40,893 bases of DNA from Caulobacteraceae bacterium (GTDB lineage Bacteria; Pseudomonadota; Alphaproteobacteria; Caulobacterales; Caulobacteraceae), in contig JAIESL010000001.1 of the NCBI GenBank assembly GCA_019746095.1, positions 1 to 40,893 of the forward strand, read 5' to 3'. The notes beneath the pieces were generated by a model. The model worked only from the letters and a program-made list of their open reading frames with translations, was not told where the DNA came from and did no database searches. This document shows positions 19,219 through 26,473 of the stretch, in pieces. Both the position numbers and the translations under genes were made by a program. Every line of letters starts with the position of its first letter. Within the stretch, counting starts at the first letter, position 1.

Positions 19219-19863
19219 ATGCCTGCCAAGCCCCGCCCGAACTCCCCCGAGGACGACCTCGCCTTCATGCGCTCGATCGTCGAGGGTGGGGGACGCCCGC
19301 CCATGACCCTGGCCGTCTGCTATCTGGCCGGCGGTCTCCTGTACGGCCTGCAGTGCCTGTTCCATGTCGGTCAGGCGACCGGCCTCATCGACTGGCCCGA
19401 TCCCGCCAACCTCGCCTTCGTCGTCGGGATCAGCGTGACCTTCCTGTCGATCCTGACCTGGGCAATCCTTAGGGACCGCAAGACCGGTGGTTCCAATCGC
19501 GGCCCGATGGCGACGCGCACCCTGAACGCCGCCTTCAGCGCGACCGGCATGGCCAATTGCGCCGTGATCATCGTCTTCGGCGTCGGCGCCTACCGGGACC
19601 AGGATTTCGCCATCTGGCTCTATTACGCGGCCATCGTCTTCGCCCTCCAGGCCGCGGCCTGGTACATGGCCTGGACGCTGAAGCGGAAGGGCTGGATGCT
19701 GGCCACGGCCCTGGGCGGCTGGGCCACGGCGGTGGCGCTCGGCGTTCTGGTGCGTGAGCCCATGCTGTATCTCGGCGTCTGTACCGTCGCCCTGTTCGCG
19801 CTGTTCGCCCTGCCGGGCTGGATCCTGTTCCGAGACGCCCGCGCCGCCCCGAAGGGGGGCTGA
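19219..19863 (+). CDS. uncharacterised multi-pass membrane protein paired with a winged-helix regulator
   Basis: A 214-residue protein with a soluble, charged N-terminus (residues 1-30, MPAKPRPNSPEDDLAFMRSI) followed by about six transmembrane helices: near 33-52, 65-84, 103-125, 133-153, 160-178 and 182-202. The ATG has GGAGAA eight bases upstream; an earlier in-frame ATG at 19162 has none. It ends seven bases before the regulator gene, so the two are surely co-transcribed. The pairing of a small membrane protein with a MarR/PadR-like regulator recurs in bacteria and may act as a sensor unit. No catalytic motif is visible. Confidence 0.75.
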   Translation: MPAKPRPNSPEDDLAFMRSIVEGGGRPPMTLAVCYLAGGLLYGLQCLFHVGQATGLIDWPDPANLAFVVGISVTFLSILTWAILRDRKTGGSNRGPMATRTLNAAFSATGMANCAVIIVFGVGAYRDQDFAIWLYYAAIVFALQAAAWYMAWTLKRKGWMLATALGGWATAVALGVLVREPMLYLGVCTVALFALFALPGWILFRDARAAPKGG

Positions 19864-19870
19864 GCGCGCC

Positions 19871-20173
19871 ATGGGTCTGGCCGATCTGGGACGGATCGAC
19901 GAGGTCATCCACGGCCGCATGCGGCTGGGGATCATGGTCTATCTGTCCGACGCCGACAGCGCCGATTTCACCGAGCTCAAGACGGTGCTCGAGGCGACCC
20001 AGGGCAATCTCTCGGTCCATCTGAAGAAGCTGGAAGAGGCGGGTTTCATCGCCATCGCCAAGAGCTTCAAGGACAACAAACCCCTGACCCGGGTGTCGAT
20101 CACGCCCGCGGGCCGAAAGGCCTTCGGGGCCTATCTGGACGCCATCGGCAGTCTGATCGGCGGCAAGGACTGA
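19871..20173 (+). CDS. winged-helix transcriptional regulator, 100 aa
   Basis: A compact DNA-binding protein of the winged-helix HTH_34/MarR-like type. After a first helix (VIHGRMRLGIMVYLSDAD), the helix-turn-helix is FTELKTVLEATQGNLSVHLKKLEEAGFIAIAK-like, spanning about residues 35-68. The wing is KDNKPLTRVSITPAGRKAFGAY. Regulators with the phrase NLSVHLKKLEEAG and no ligand domain usually act as homodimeric repressors. It is the last gene of the acyltransferase/membrane protein group and is followed by a strong hairpin. The target is unknown; the AT-rich palindrome at 17882-17898 is a natural candidate for autoregulation. Confidence 0.85.
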   Translation: MGLADLGRIDEVIHGRMRLGIMVYLSDADSADFTELKTVLEATQGNLSVHLKKLEEAGFIAIAKSFKDNKPLTRVSITPAGRKAFGAYLDAIGSLIGGKD

Positions 20174-20174
20174 T

Positions 20175-20197
20175 GGGCCGGGGCTGGCCCCCGGCCC
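20175..20197 (+). terminator. possible terminator hairpin after the winged-helix gene
   Basis: GGGCCGGGG at 20175-20183 pairs perfectly with CCCCGGCCC at 20189-20197 across a 5-base loop, beginning two bases after the stop codon. There is no T-tract, so it may work poorly as an intrinsic terminator, but it is a stable 3' end. Confidence 0.4.
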
Positions 20198-20239
20198 GGT
20201 TCACACCCTAAGCTCCTCGCACCAAGCGTGGAGAGATCG

Positions 20240-21337
20240 ATGAATTTCGGGACGGCTATTGTGGCGCTCACGCTCGCCGTGATCGGGGTGAGTCCGACGC
20301 TTGCCCAGGTCTCGAACCCGGCGGGGCTTCAGCTGGCGGTCGAAGGCCTGTCCCGTCCAGCGGCGATCTATGTTGCGGGCCGGGGTACGCCTGAGCCTTG
20401 GGGTGCAGCGGCGGGCATTGCTTATCCGGACACCGGCGGGCCGATTACGGTCGATACGCCGCTCCGCATCGCCAGCAATACCAAGACCTTCACCGCCGCC
20501 ACGGTGCTGAGGCTCTGGGAGACGGGTCGGATTGATCTCGACGCCCCGATCGGACCCCTATTGAGCTCGTCGCTCAACGCCTTGCTGACCGCCGACGGCT
20601 ATGACACCGCCGCCATCACCGTGCGTCATCTGCTAAGCCACAGCAGCGGTCTCTATGATCATGGCGGTGACCAACGTTTCGTCGAAGCAGTAATGGCCGA
20701 CCCCGGCCACTACTGGACGCGCGAGGAACTGGTGGGGCTGTCGATGGCCTATGCCGATCCCCAAGGCGATCCCGGTGTGGCCTTTCGCTATTCCGATACC
20801 GGCTACATTCTGCTGGGCGACATCGTCGAGCGCATCACGGGTCGGACGCTCGGCGTTGCGGTCCGTGAGGAACTGCGGCTCGATCGGCTGGGATTGAAGT
20901 CGACATGGTGGGAAATCATGGAACCCGCGCCGCCCGGCCTCATCCGTGCGCCTCAAAGCCTCGGAAGCATCAACGCTGCGGACTGGCATGCCTCGATGGA
21001 CCTCTACGGCGGCGGCGGACTGGTCATGTCGACGCGCGACCTGGCGGTGTTTTTCGCTGCCCTGTTCGAGGGCCGGATCTTCGACCGGCCCGAAACCCTG
21101 GAGGCCATGCTCTGGCAGGGCGATCACCGCCGCGCCGATCACTATCGTCTGGGCATCTTCGTCAGTGAGGTGAACGGACGGACCTTCTACTGGCACAGCG
21201 GATTCTGGGGCACCATTGCCCTCTATGCGCCAGCCACGGGAGTCGCTGTGGCCGGGGTGACCGTCAACCAGGACGGCTTCGTCGTCATGCGCACCCTTGC
21301 CGAGTCGATCATCGGCGCCCCGCCGTCGCAGCCGTGA
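20240..21337 (+). CDS. secreted serine hydrolase, beta-lactamase/DD-peptidase fold
   Basis: A 365-residue class C-type serine hydrolase (penicillin-binding protein/esterase EstB-like group). It has a signal peptide (residues 1-23, ending VSPTLAQ). The nucleophile motif S-x-x-K is SNTK near residue 78, the Tyr-Ser-Asp (YxN-like) motif is in RYSDTGYILLGD, and a His-Ser-Gly motif is in WHSGFWGT near 320. The fold is therefore complete. Substrates in this family range from peptides and beta-lactams to esters, and no choice can be made. ATG at 20240 has GGAGAG upstream. The codon usage looks less GC-biased than its neighbours (for example GTA, CTA and CAT codons), which might reflect acquisition. 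Confidence 0.88.
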   Translation: MNFGTAIVALTLAVIGVSPTLAQVSNPAGLQLAVEGLSRPAAIYVAGRGTPEPWGAAAGIAYPDTGGPITVDTPLRIASNTKTFTAATVLRLWETGRIDLDAPIGPLLSSSLNALLTADGYDTAAITVRHLLSHSSGLYDHGGDQRFVEAVMADPGHYWTREELVGLSMAYADPQGDPGVAFRYSDTGYILLGDIVERITGRTLGVAVREELRLDRLGLKSTWWEIMEPAPPGLIRAPQSLGSINAADWHASMDLYGGGGLVMSTRDLAVFFAALFEGRIFDRPETLEAMLWQGDHRRADHYRLGIFVSEVNGRTFYWHSGFWGTIALYAPATGVAVAGVTVNQDGFVVMRTLAESIIGAPPSQP

Positions 21338-21345
21338 TTGAACTC

Positions 21346-22149
21346 ATGTCCCCCACCGTCATGGGCATCGTCAACGTCACCCCGGACAGCTTCTCGGACG
21401 GGGGGCGACTCGCTTCGGTCGCGGCCGCCGTTGCCCACGGCCTGCGGCTGGTCGAACAGGGTGCCGACGTCCTCGACATCGGCGGTGAAAGCACCCGGCC
21501 CGGGGCCGCACCGGTCGCAGGGGCCGAGGAGATCGCCCGCACCATCCCGGTCATCGAGGGCCTGCGCGCCGCCGGCTGGGCCGGGCCGGTCAGCATCGAC
21601 ACCATGAAGCCTGCCGTAGCCCGCGCCGCCGTCGCCGCCGGGGCGACAATGTGGAACGATGTGACGGCCCTCGGCTACGCGCCTGACAGCCTTGCGACCG
21701 CCGCCGAACTGGGCTGCGACGTCGTGCTCATGCATATGCGCGGCGAGCCGCAATCCATGCAGGCCGACCCCCGCTACGACGAGGTCGTCGCCGAGGTCTG
21801 CACCGAACTGGCGGCACGGGCCGTGGCGGCCATGGCGGCGGGGGTGGCGCAAGAGCGGATCTGGCTCGATCCCGGCATCGGCTTCGGCAAGACCCTGGCC
21901 CACAACCTGGCCCTGACGGGGGAGCTGGACCGGCTCGTCGAGCTCGGCTTCCCGGTCCTCTTCGGTGCCAGCCGCAAGCGGATGATCCTCGGGATTGACC
22001 CGACCGCCACCGATCCGGGCGACCGCCTCGGCGGGTCCATCGCCCTGGCCCTGGCTGCCGCCGGTCGCGGGGCCCGCATGATCCGCGTCCATGACGTGCG
22101 CGAGACCGTCCAGGCGCTGCGGCTGAAGGCCGCGCTGCTGCCGGAATAA
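21346..22149 (+). CDS. folP: dihydropteroate synthase FolP
   Basis: FolP condenses 6-hydroxymethyl-7,8-dihydropterin pyrophosphate with p-aminobenzoate in folate synthesis and is the sulfonamide target. The motifs are in order: MGIVNVTPDSFSDGG near the start, DIGGESTRPGA, SIDTMKPAVA, NDVTALG, VLMHMRG, DPGIGFGKT, GASRKRMI and the closing RVHDV. ATG at 21346 is chosen; an in-frame GTG at 21334 overlaps the serine hydrolase stop and could be the real start through coupling. Next to ftsH in many bacteria, it is separated from ftsH here by four genes. Confidence 0.96.
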   Translation: MSPTVMGIVNVTPDSFSDGGRLASVAAAVAHGLRLVEQGADVLDIGGESTRPGAAPVAGAEEIARTIPVIEGLRAAGWAGPVSIDTMKPAVARAAVAAGATMWNDVTALGYAPDSLATAAELGCDVVLMHMRGEPQSMQADPRYDEVVAEVCTELAARAVAAMAAGVAQERIWLDPGIGFGKTLAHNLALTGELDRLVELGFPVLFGASRKRMILGIDPTATDPGDRLGGSIALALAAAGRGARMIRVHDVRETVQALRLKAALLPE

Positions 22150-22188
22150 CCGCTTGCCCGAAAGCCGGGCCTGCCCCATCTGGACCCG

Positions 22189-22527
22189 ATGAACGGATCG
22201 TGGATCAATCCCTGGCTCGCCCTCGTGATTGCGGGTGTGCTGGAGGTCGTATGGGCCTCCGGATTCAAATATGTCGGTGCCCAGCGCCCGCTGATCTCGC
22301 TGGGCGTGGCCGCCGCCATGGCCGTGAGCTTCTATTTCCTGTGGCTTGCGACCCAGAAGCTGCCGATCGGAACCGCCTATGCCATCTGGACCGGCATCGG
22401 CGCTGTCGGAGCCGCCAGTGTCGGCATCCTGGTCTTCGGTGAGCCGGCGACGGCCCTGCGGATCGTCTGCATCGTCCTGATCGTGGCCGGGATCGTCGGG
22501 CTGAAACTTTTTTCGGGCGCGCACTGA
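22189..22527 (+). CDS. gdx: small multidrug resistance family exporter, Gdx/SugE type
   Basis: A 112-residue protein with four transmembrane helices, the full length of an SMR transporter. The essential Glu is in helix 1 (AGVLEVVWASGFKYVG, Glu19). This EVVWA-x-GxKY pattern and GTAYAIWTGIGAVGAA in helix 3 match the SugE/Gdx subgroup, which exports guanidinium in exchange for protons, better than the EmrE-like drug exporters. I see no guanidine riboswitch in the short 39-base leader, which holds only a GCCCG-aaagc-CGGGC hairpin. The stop overlaps the thiD start (TGATG), so the two are coupled. Confidence 0.88.
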   Translation: MNGSWINPWLALVIAGVLEVVWASGFKYVGAQRPLISLGVAAAMAVSFYFLWLATQKLPIGTAYAIWTGIGAVGAASVGILVFGEPATALRIVCIVLIVAGIVGLKLFSGAH

Positions 22528-23333
22528 TGACGGGGCTGTTGCCGGGCCGGGTGCTCATCATCGCCGGCTCGGACTCCGGCGGCGGGGCCGGGATCCAGGC
22601 CGACATCAAGGCCGTGACCATGCTTGGCGGATACGCCGCCACGGCCATCACGGCCATCACGGTCCAGAACACCCTCGGCGTCCACGGCGTGCATCCCCTG
22701 CCGCTCGATCTGATCGAGGCCCAGGCGCGGGCCGTGCTGGACGACATCGGTGCCGATGCCATCAAGACCGGTATGCTGGGCTCGACCGCCGTGGTCGAGC
22801 GGGTGGCGGCCATCCTCGACACATCCGGGGCCCCGGCTGTGATCGATCCGGTCATGATCGCCAAGGGCGGTGCGGCCCTGCTCGCGGACGATGCTGTGGC
22901 GGCCGTGCGCGCCCTGATGGTTCCCCGCGCGGCCCTGCTGACCCCCAATGCCCCCGAAGCCGAGGCCCTGACGGGCATCACGGTCGCCGACCTCGACGGC
23001 CAGCGCCGCGCCGGCGAGGCCCTGCTGGCCCTGGGCGCGCGGGCTGTGCTGATGAAGGGCGGACATGTGCCGGGGGCGACGGTCATCGACCTGCTGCTGA
23101 CCCCGTCCGGCGAGACCCTGCTGGAAGGCGAGCGGTTCGACACCCGCAATACCCACGGCACCGGCTGCACCCTGGCCAGCGCCTGCGCGGCGGGGCTGGC
23201 GAAGGGCTTGCCGCTGGAGGCCGCCGTGGCCGAGGCCTGGGCCTATGTTGCCGAGGCGATCCGCCGGGCCCCGGGACTGGGCGGTGGCCACGGGCCGCTG
23301 GACCATGGCTGGCCGGTGCGGGGCCGTTCATGA
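22527..23333 (+). CDS. thiD: hydroxymethylpyrimidine/phosphomethylpyrimidine kinase ThiD
   Basis: ThiD phosphorylates HMP and then HMP-phosphate to give the pyrimidine half of thiamine. The 268-residue ribokinase-like protein has the N-terminal signature IAGSDSGGGAGIQADIKA with the substrate-binding residues, and GGYAATAITAITVQN. The C-terminal anion-hole motif is THGTGCTLASA near residue 208, with the catalytic Cys/Asp-type geometry. Length and order are standard. It overlaps the SMR gene by one base and the nucleotidyltransferase gene by four (ATGA). No thiamine riboswitch is visible upstream; the operon head is the exporter gene. Confidence 0.94.
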   Translation: MTGLLPGRVLIIAGSDSGGGAGIQADIKAVTMLGGYAATAITAITVQNTLGVHGVHPLPLDLIEAQARAVLDDIGADAIKTGMLGSTAVVERVAAILDTSGAPAVIDPVMIAKGGAALLADDAVAAVRALMVPRAALLTPNAPEAEALTGITVADLDGQRRAGEALLALGARAVLMKGGHVPGATVIDLLLTPSGETLLEGERFDTRNTHGTGCTLASACAAGLAKGLPLEAAVAEAWAYVAEAIRRAPGLGGGHGPLDHGWPVRGRS

Positions 23334-23911
23334 GCGATCTGGAGACCCGGCTGGCCGGCATCGTCCGCGCCGATCCCGAGCTGATGCACGTCCTGACCAC
23401 GGTGCGCGGCCTCGGCCTGAACGACTGGCGGGTCTTTTCAGGTGCGGTCTATCAGAGCGTCTGGAACGCCGTGACCGGCCGTCCGGTCGGCTATGGCCGC
23501 AAGGACTATGACCTCGGCTATTTCGATCCGGACACGAGTTGGGACGCCGAGGATGTCGTCATCAAGCGCGTCGCCGCCGCCTTCGAGGAACCGTTCCGGT
23601 CCGATGTCGAGGTGCGCAACCAGGCGCGTGTCCACCTCTGGTTCCCGGACCGGTTCGGCGAACCCTATGAGGCCCTGACCGGCACGGACGAGGCCCTGGC
23701 CCGGTTCGTCGCCCCGGCCTTTGCGGTCGGTGTGCGGCTGGAGGCCGACGACACCATCAGCATCGCCGCCCCGTTCGGTCTGGAGGATGTCTTCTCCCTG
23801 ACGCTCCGGCCCAATCCGGACCGGCCGCGGGCGAAGGGCTGGGACCGGGCCCTGGCGAGTGCGAGGGCGCGCTGGCCTGAACTGACCGCCATTGAACCGG
23901 AACCGGCCTGA
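23330..23911 (+). CDS. nucleotidyltransferase family protein (NTP_transf_6/COG3575 type)
   Basis: A 193-residue protein resembling the NTP_transf_6 family, which belongs to the polymerase beta-like nucleotidyltransferase fold. Key blocks are [20 protein letters not shown] near residues 33-52 and [20 protein letters not shown] near 55-76, whose acidic Asp-x-Asp-type residues would bind metal. They are followed by [19 protein letters not shown]. The biological substrate is unknown for the family. It is coupled to thiD upstream (ATGA) and to the PhzF-like gene downstream (TGATG), implying a single message. Confidence 0.82.
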   Translation: MSDLETRLAGIVRADPELMHVLTTVRGLGLNDWRVFSGAVYQSVWNAVTGRPVGYGRKDYDLGYFDPDTSWDAEDVVIKRVAAAFEEPFRSDVEVRNQARVHLWFPDRFGEPYEALTGTDEALARFVAPAFAVGVRLEADDTISIAAPFGLEDVFSLTLRPNPDRPRAKGWDRALASARARWPELTAIEPEPA

Positions 23912-24720
23912 TGCGCCAGTGGTCCGTCGACGCCTTCGCCGCCGCCCCGTTCAGGGGCAATCCCGCCTGTGTGGTCGAGCCCTTTGACCAGTGGCCGTCC
24001 GACGCCTGGATGCAGGCGTTGGCAAAGGAGAACAACCAGGCGGAGACGGCCTTCCTGCTGAAGACTGCCGATCCCGCCCGGTTCGGCCTGCGCTGGTTCA
24101 CGCCGGGTATGGAGGTCGATCTGTGCGGCCACGCCACCCTGGCCTCGGCCCATGTCCTGCTGGACGAGCTGGGGCTGGAGGCCGCGGCCCTGACCTTTGA
24201 CACCCGCTCCGGGCCGCTGATCGTGAGCCGGGCGGGCGCGGGCTATGAGATGGACTTTCCCGCCGATCCACCGCGCCGGACCACGGTGCCGGAGGGGCTG
24301 GTCGAGGCGCTGGGCGTCACCCCGGTCGAGGTTCGGGCCGGGCGTTATCTCGTCGCCGTGCTGGTCGATGCGGCCGCGGTCCGGGCGGTCACCCCGAACA
24401 TCCGCGCGCTGGCCTCAATCCAGGGCGACGCCGGGGAGGTCGGTCAGGTCATCGTCTGTGCCCTCGCCGGGGCCTCCGACGATGTCGATGTCGTCGACCG
24501 TTTCTTTGCGCCGGGCTGCGGCGTCGATGAGGATCCGGCGACCGGCTCGGCCCACTGCATCCTCGGGCCCATGTATGCCGACACCCTGGGCCGGGCGACG
24601 GTGCGGTTCCGGCAGGTCTTCCCGGGCCGCGGCGGTGATATCGAGACGGAAGCGCGCGGCGACCGGGTGCTGCTGCGCGGCCGGGCCGTCACTGTGATCG
24701 AAAGCCGGTTGAGGCTCTGA
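23911..24720 (+). CDS. PhzF family isomerase/epimerase
   Basis: A 269-residue member of the PhzF/DapF-fold family. The proposed catalytic Glu is Glu45 in [11 protein letters not shown], the motif [14 protein letters not shown] lies near 70-83, and the second half carries [10 protein letters not shown] near 208-217. The N-terminus reads [14 protein letters not shown], which is also characteristic. Most such proteins outside phenazine clusters have no known substrate, and nothing else here points to phenazine synthesis. It is the last gene of the gdx-thiD-NTase unit and faces the octapeptide-repeat gene, with a hairpin pair between them. Confidence 0.9.
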   Translation: MRQWSVDAFAAAPFRGNPACVVEPFDQWPSDAWMQALAKENNQAETAFLLKTADPARFGLRWFTPGMEVDLCGHATLASAHVLLDELGLEAAALTFDTRSGPLIVSRAGAGYEMDFPADPPRRTTVPEGLVEALGVTPVEVRAGRYLVAVLVDAAAVRAVTPNIRALASIQGDAGEVGQVIVCALAGASDDVDVVDRFFAPGCGVDEDPATGSAHCILGPMYADTLGRATVRFRQVFPGRGGDIETEARGDRVLLRGRAVTVIESRLRL

Positions 24721-24729
24721 AAAGGGAAG

Positions 24730-24780
24730 GGGGCGCGACCCTTGCGGATCGCGCCCCCGGACCTTCGGGGAGGAAGGTCA
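24730..24780. terminator. two-hairpin terminator between convergent genes
   Basis: GGGGGCGCGA at 24730-24739 pairs perfectly with TCGCGCCCCC at 24750-24759. A second hairpin, GACCTT (24761-24766) with AAGGTC (24775-24780), follows. Read on the minus strand, the large stem runs into a T-rich CTTCCCTTTTC tail, so it is a better intrinsic terminator for the minus-strand gene. The plus strand lacks a T-tract. Confidence 0.7.
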
Positions 24781-24784
24781 GGCC

Positions 24785-25240
24785 CTACCAGCGACGGTCG
24801 TCGCGGTCGCGGCGTTCTTCGCGGATCTGGTACGACAGTCGGTCATAGCGACGGTCGAGCTCGGCCCGTTCGCGGAACGAGAGGCCGCCGCGCAGGAAGC
24901 TGCGCTCCAGATAGACGAGGTCGTTCAGCTCACGCCGGAGTCGGCTTGCTTCCCGCCGGCTGAGCGACCCGTTTCGTTCCCCGCGATCAATGCGGCGGTC
25001 GAGGTTGAATTTGCGCTGGCTGATGTTCTGCCAGCCGCCACCACGGTCATTGTCCCAGCGGCCGCCGCGATCATAGTCATGGCGGCCACCGCGATCATTG
25101 TCCCAGCGGCCACCCCGGTCCTGTTCGTAACGACCACCGCGGTCGTCATGGTGGCGCGGGCCGTAGGACTGGGCCATGGCGGGGACCGCGACGGAAGCCG
25201 CAGCCAGGGCGAGGGCGGGGATGAGAAACTTTTTCATCAT
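24785..25240 (-). CDS. secreted Asp/Arg/Gly-rich protein with five octapeptide repeats
   Basis: A 151-residue exported protein. The signal peptide MMKKFLIPALALAAASVA...AMA is cleaved near AMA-QS. Residues 33-72 hold five tandem octapeptides of the type DRGGRWDN (variants end YEQ, WDN, HDY, WDN and GWQN). The C-terminal half is a charged helical domain (RKFNLDRRIDRGERNGSLSRREASRLRRELNDL). The pattern recalls small periplasmic RcnB-like or stress-related proteins, though I cannot assign a family. The ATG pair at 25235-25240 has AAGGAGAAG just upstream. It diverges from the PepSY two-component operon and shares its upstream region. Confidence 0.75.
   Translation of the reverse strand: MMKKFLIPALALAAASVAVPAMAQSYGPRHHDDRGGRYEQDRGGRWDNDRGGRHDYDRGGRWDNDRGGGWQNISQRKFNLDRRIDRGERNGSLSRREASRLRRELNDLVYLERSFLRGGLSFRERAELDRRYDRLSYQIREERRDRDDRRW
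25025..25144 (-). repeat. five tandem 24-bp coding repeats
   Basis: Five in-frame 24-bp units encode the octapeptides at residues 33-72. Units 2 and 4 have identical translations, DRGGRWDN, and the DRGG core is kept in every unit. The array could expand or contract by slippage. Confidence 0.8.
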
Positions 25241-25495
25241 CGGACTTCTCCTTGAGCGTTCCACGCAGACCGGGTGGCCGGCGTTGATGCGAGATCACCA
25301 TTCCCCGGCTGAGCGCGATCTGAACGGCGCGTGTCAGCTTTCATTCATCAGCCTGAATTCGCCGCCACATCCGGAACGCCTGTCCGGGACGACAAATCCT
25401 CGCCGCGCGCGCGAGGGGGGGCGGCGCAAAGGGTGAAATATGTCTACACTTGTCGTTCAGCCGTCGTTCAGAGCCCGGGGCCTAGACCGCTCTTC
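25241..25495. promoter_or_regulatory. divergent control region with CGTTCAG direct repeats
   Basis: GTCGTTCAG occurs at 25452-25460 and again at 25463-25471, an 11-bp period typical of tandem sites bound by OmpR/PhoP-family dimers. An inverted half-site, CTGAACG, lies at 25320-25326 on the side of the divergent gene. Eight bases after the direct repeat, CCTAGACC (25480-25487) resembles a Caulobacter -10 element, and the start codon follows at 25496 with no ribosome-binding site, suggesting a near-leaderless message. A CCTCGC/GCGAGG hairpin lies at 25398-25416. All functional claims here are inference. Confidence 0.5.
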
Positions 25496-25792
25496 ATGAA
25501 CCATCCGTCCGCCATCCTGCTTGCACTCCTGATCGCCGCCGCGCCCCTGTCGCAGGCGGCGGCGCAGGATCGTGGCCTTCGTGGCGACCGTGGGGATCGC
25601 CAGCAGCAGGATGACCAGCCCCGGGTCAGCGTCGGGGACGCAGTCCAGCGCGCCTCCTCGGGCCGCCCGGGCCGTTTCCTCGGGGCCAGCAACCGCGGCG
25701 ATACCATCGTCGTTCGCTGGGAGTATCCCGGTGGCCGCGTGGCCGACATCATGGTGGACGCCCGCACCGGCCGGGTCGTGGGAGAACGCTGA
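25496..25792 (+). CDS. small secreted PepSY-like protein, 98 aa
   Basis: An exported protein with a signal peptide (residues 1-24, MNHPSAILLALLIAAAPLSQ then AAAQ). A short Asp/Arg/Gln-rich linker (DRGLRGDRGDRQQQDDQP) leads to a PepSY-type beta-rich module: VSVGDAVQRA, then GDTIVVRWEYPGGRVADIMVDARTGRVVGE. The DARTG-x-V ending is the recognisable part. PepSY domains often inhibit peptidases or sense the periplasm. Translation of the response regulator begins at the base after its stop, so it is the first gene of a three-gene signalling operon; a sensor-modulating role is inferred. Confidence 0.8.
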   Translation: MNHPSAILLALLIAAAPLSQAAAQDRGLRGDRGDRQQQDDQPRVSVGDAVQRASSGRPGRFLGASNRGDTIVVRWEYPGGRVADIMVDARTGRVVGER

Positions 25793-26473
25793 ATGCGAGT
25801 CTTGCTTGTCGAGGACGATGTTGACCTGTCGCGCCAGCTGAAGCTGGCCCTGGGCGACGCCGGCTATGCCGTGGACCATGCTGCGGACGGCGAGGAGGCT
25901 CATTTCCTCGGCGATACCGAACCCTATGATGTGGTGGTTCTGGACCTCGGCCTGCCCAAGATCGACGGCGTATCGGTGCTGGAACGCTGGCGCCGGGACG
26001 GCAAGACCACGCCGGTGCTGATCCTGACGGCCCGCGGGGCCTGGTCCGACAAGGTGTCGGGCTTTGACGCCGGGGCCGATGACTATCTGACCAAGCCCTT
26101 CCACACGGAAGAACTGCTGGCGCGCCTGCGGGCACTGCTGCGGCGCTCGGCCGGCATCGCCTCGGCGACCCTGTCGTGCGGCGGCCTGCGCCTCGATCCC
26201 CGCGCGGCCCGCGCCACCGTCAGCGGCGAGCCCCTGCGCCTGACCTCGCTGGAGTACCGGCTGTTGCATTATCTGATGATGCACCAGGGCCGGGTCATCA
26301 GCCGCACCGAGCTGGTCGAGCACCTGTACGATCAGGATTTCGACCGCGATTCCAACACGATCGAGGTCTTCGTCGGTCGTCTGCGCAAGAAGATCGGTCC
26401 CGACCGCATCGAGACCGTGCGCGGCCTGGGCTATCGCCTGACGCCGCTGCCCGGGGAGTCCGACGGGGCGTGA
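25793..26473 (+). CDS. OmpR/PhoP-family response regulator
   Basis: A 226-residue two-domain regulator. The receiver domain has the acidic pair Glu7-Asp8-Asp9, the phosphoacceptor Asp51 in VVLDLGLPKIDG, Thr79 and the switch Lys101 in LTKPF. The C-terminal winged-helix domain ends with TIEVFVGRLRKKIGPDRIETVRGLGYRLTP. It starts immediately after the PepSY-like gene stop and shares GTGA with the kinase gene. This arrangement of secreted PepSY protein, regulator and kinase is PhoPQ-like. It likely binds the CGTTCAG repeats ahead of its operon; that is inferred. Confidence 0.95.
   Translation: MRVLLVEDDVDLSRQLKLALGDAGYAVDHAADGEEAHFLGDTEPYDVVVLDLGLPKIDGVSVLERWRRDGKTTPVLILTARGAWSDKVSGFDAGADDYLTKPFHTEELLARLRALLRRSAGIASATLSCGGLRLDPRAARATVSGEPLRLTSLEYRLLHYLMMHQGRVISRTELVEHLYDQDFDRDSNTIEVFVGRLRKKIGPDRIETVRGLGYRLTPLPGESDGA

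Noticed and set aside
20240..21337. A dedicated beta-lactam resistance gene
   Set aside because: The serine hydrolase fold includes esterases and peptidases, and the visible motifs do not separate these from class C beta-lactamases.
23911..24720. Part of a phenazine biosynthesis cluster, suggested by the PhzF-like gene
   Set aside because: No other phz gene is nearby. PhzF-fold proteins are widespread in non-producers and their substrates are mostly unknown.
26176..26469. An upstream extension of the first kinase inside the response regulator
   Set aside because: The translation is Arg/Pro-rich shadow sequence of the regulator, and GTGA at 26470 gives the usual coupled start.
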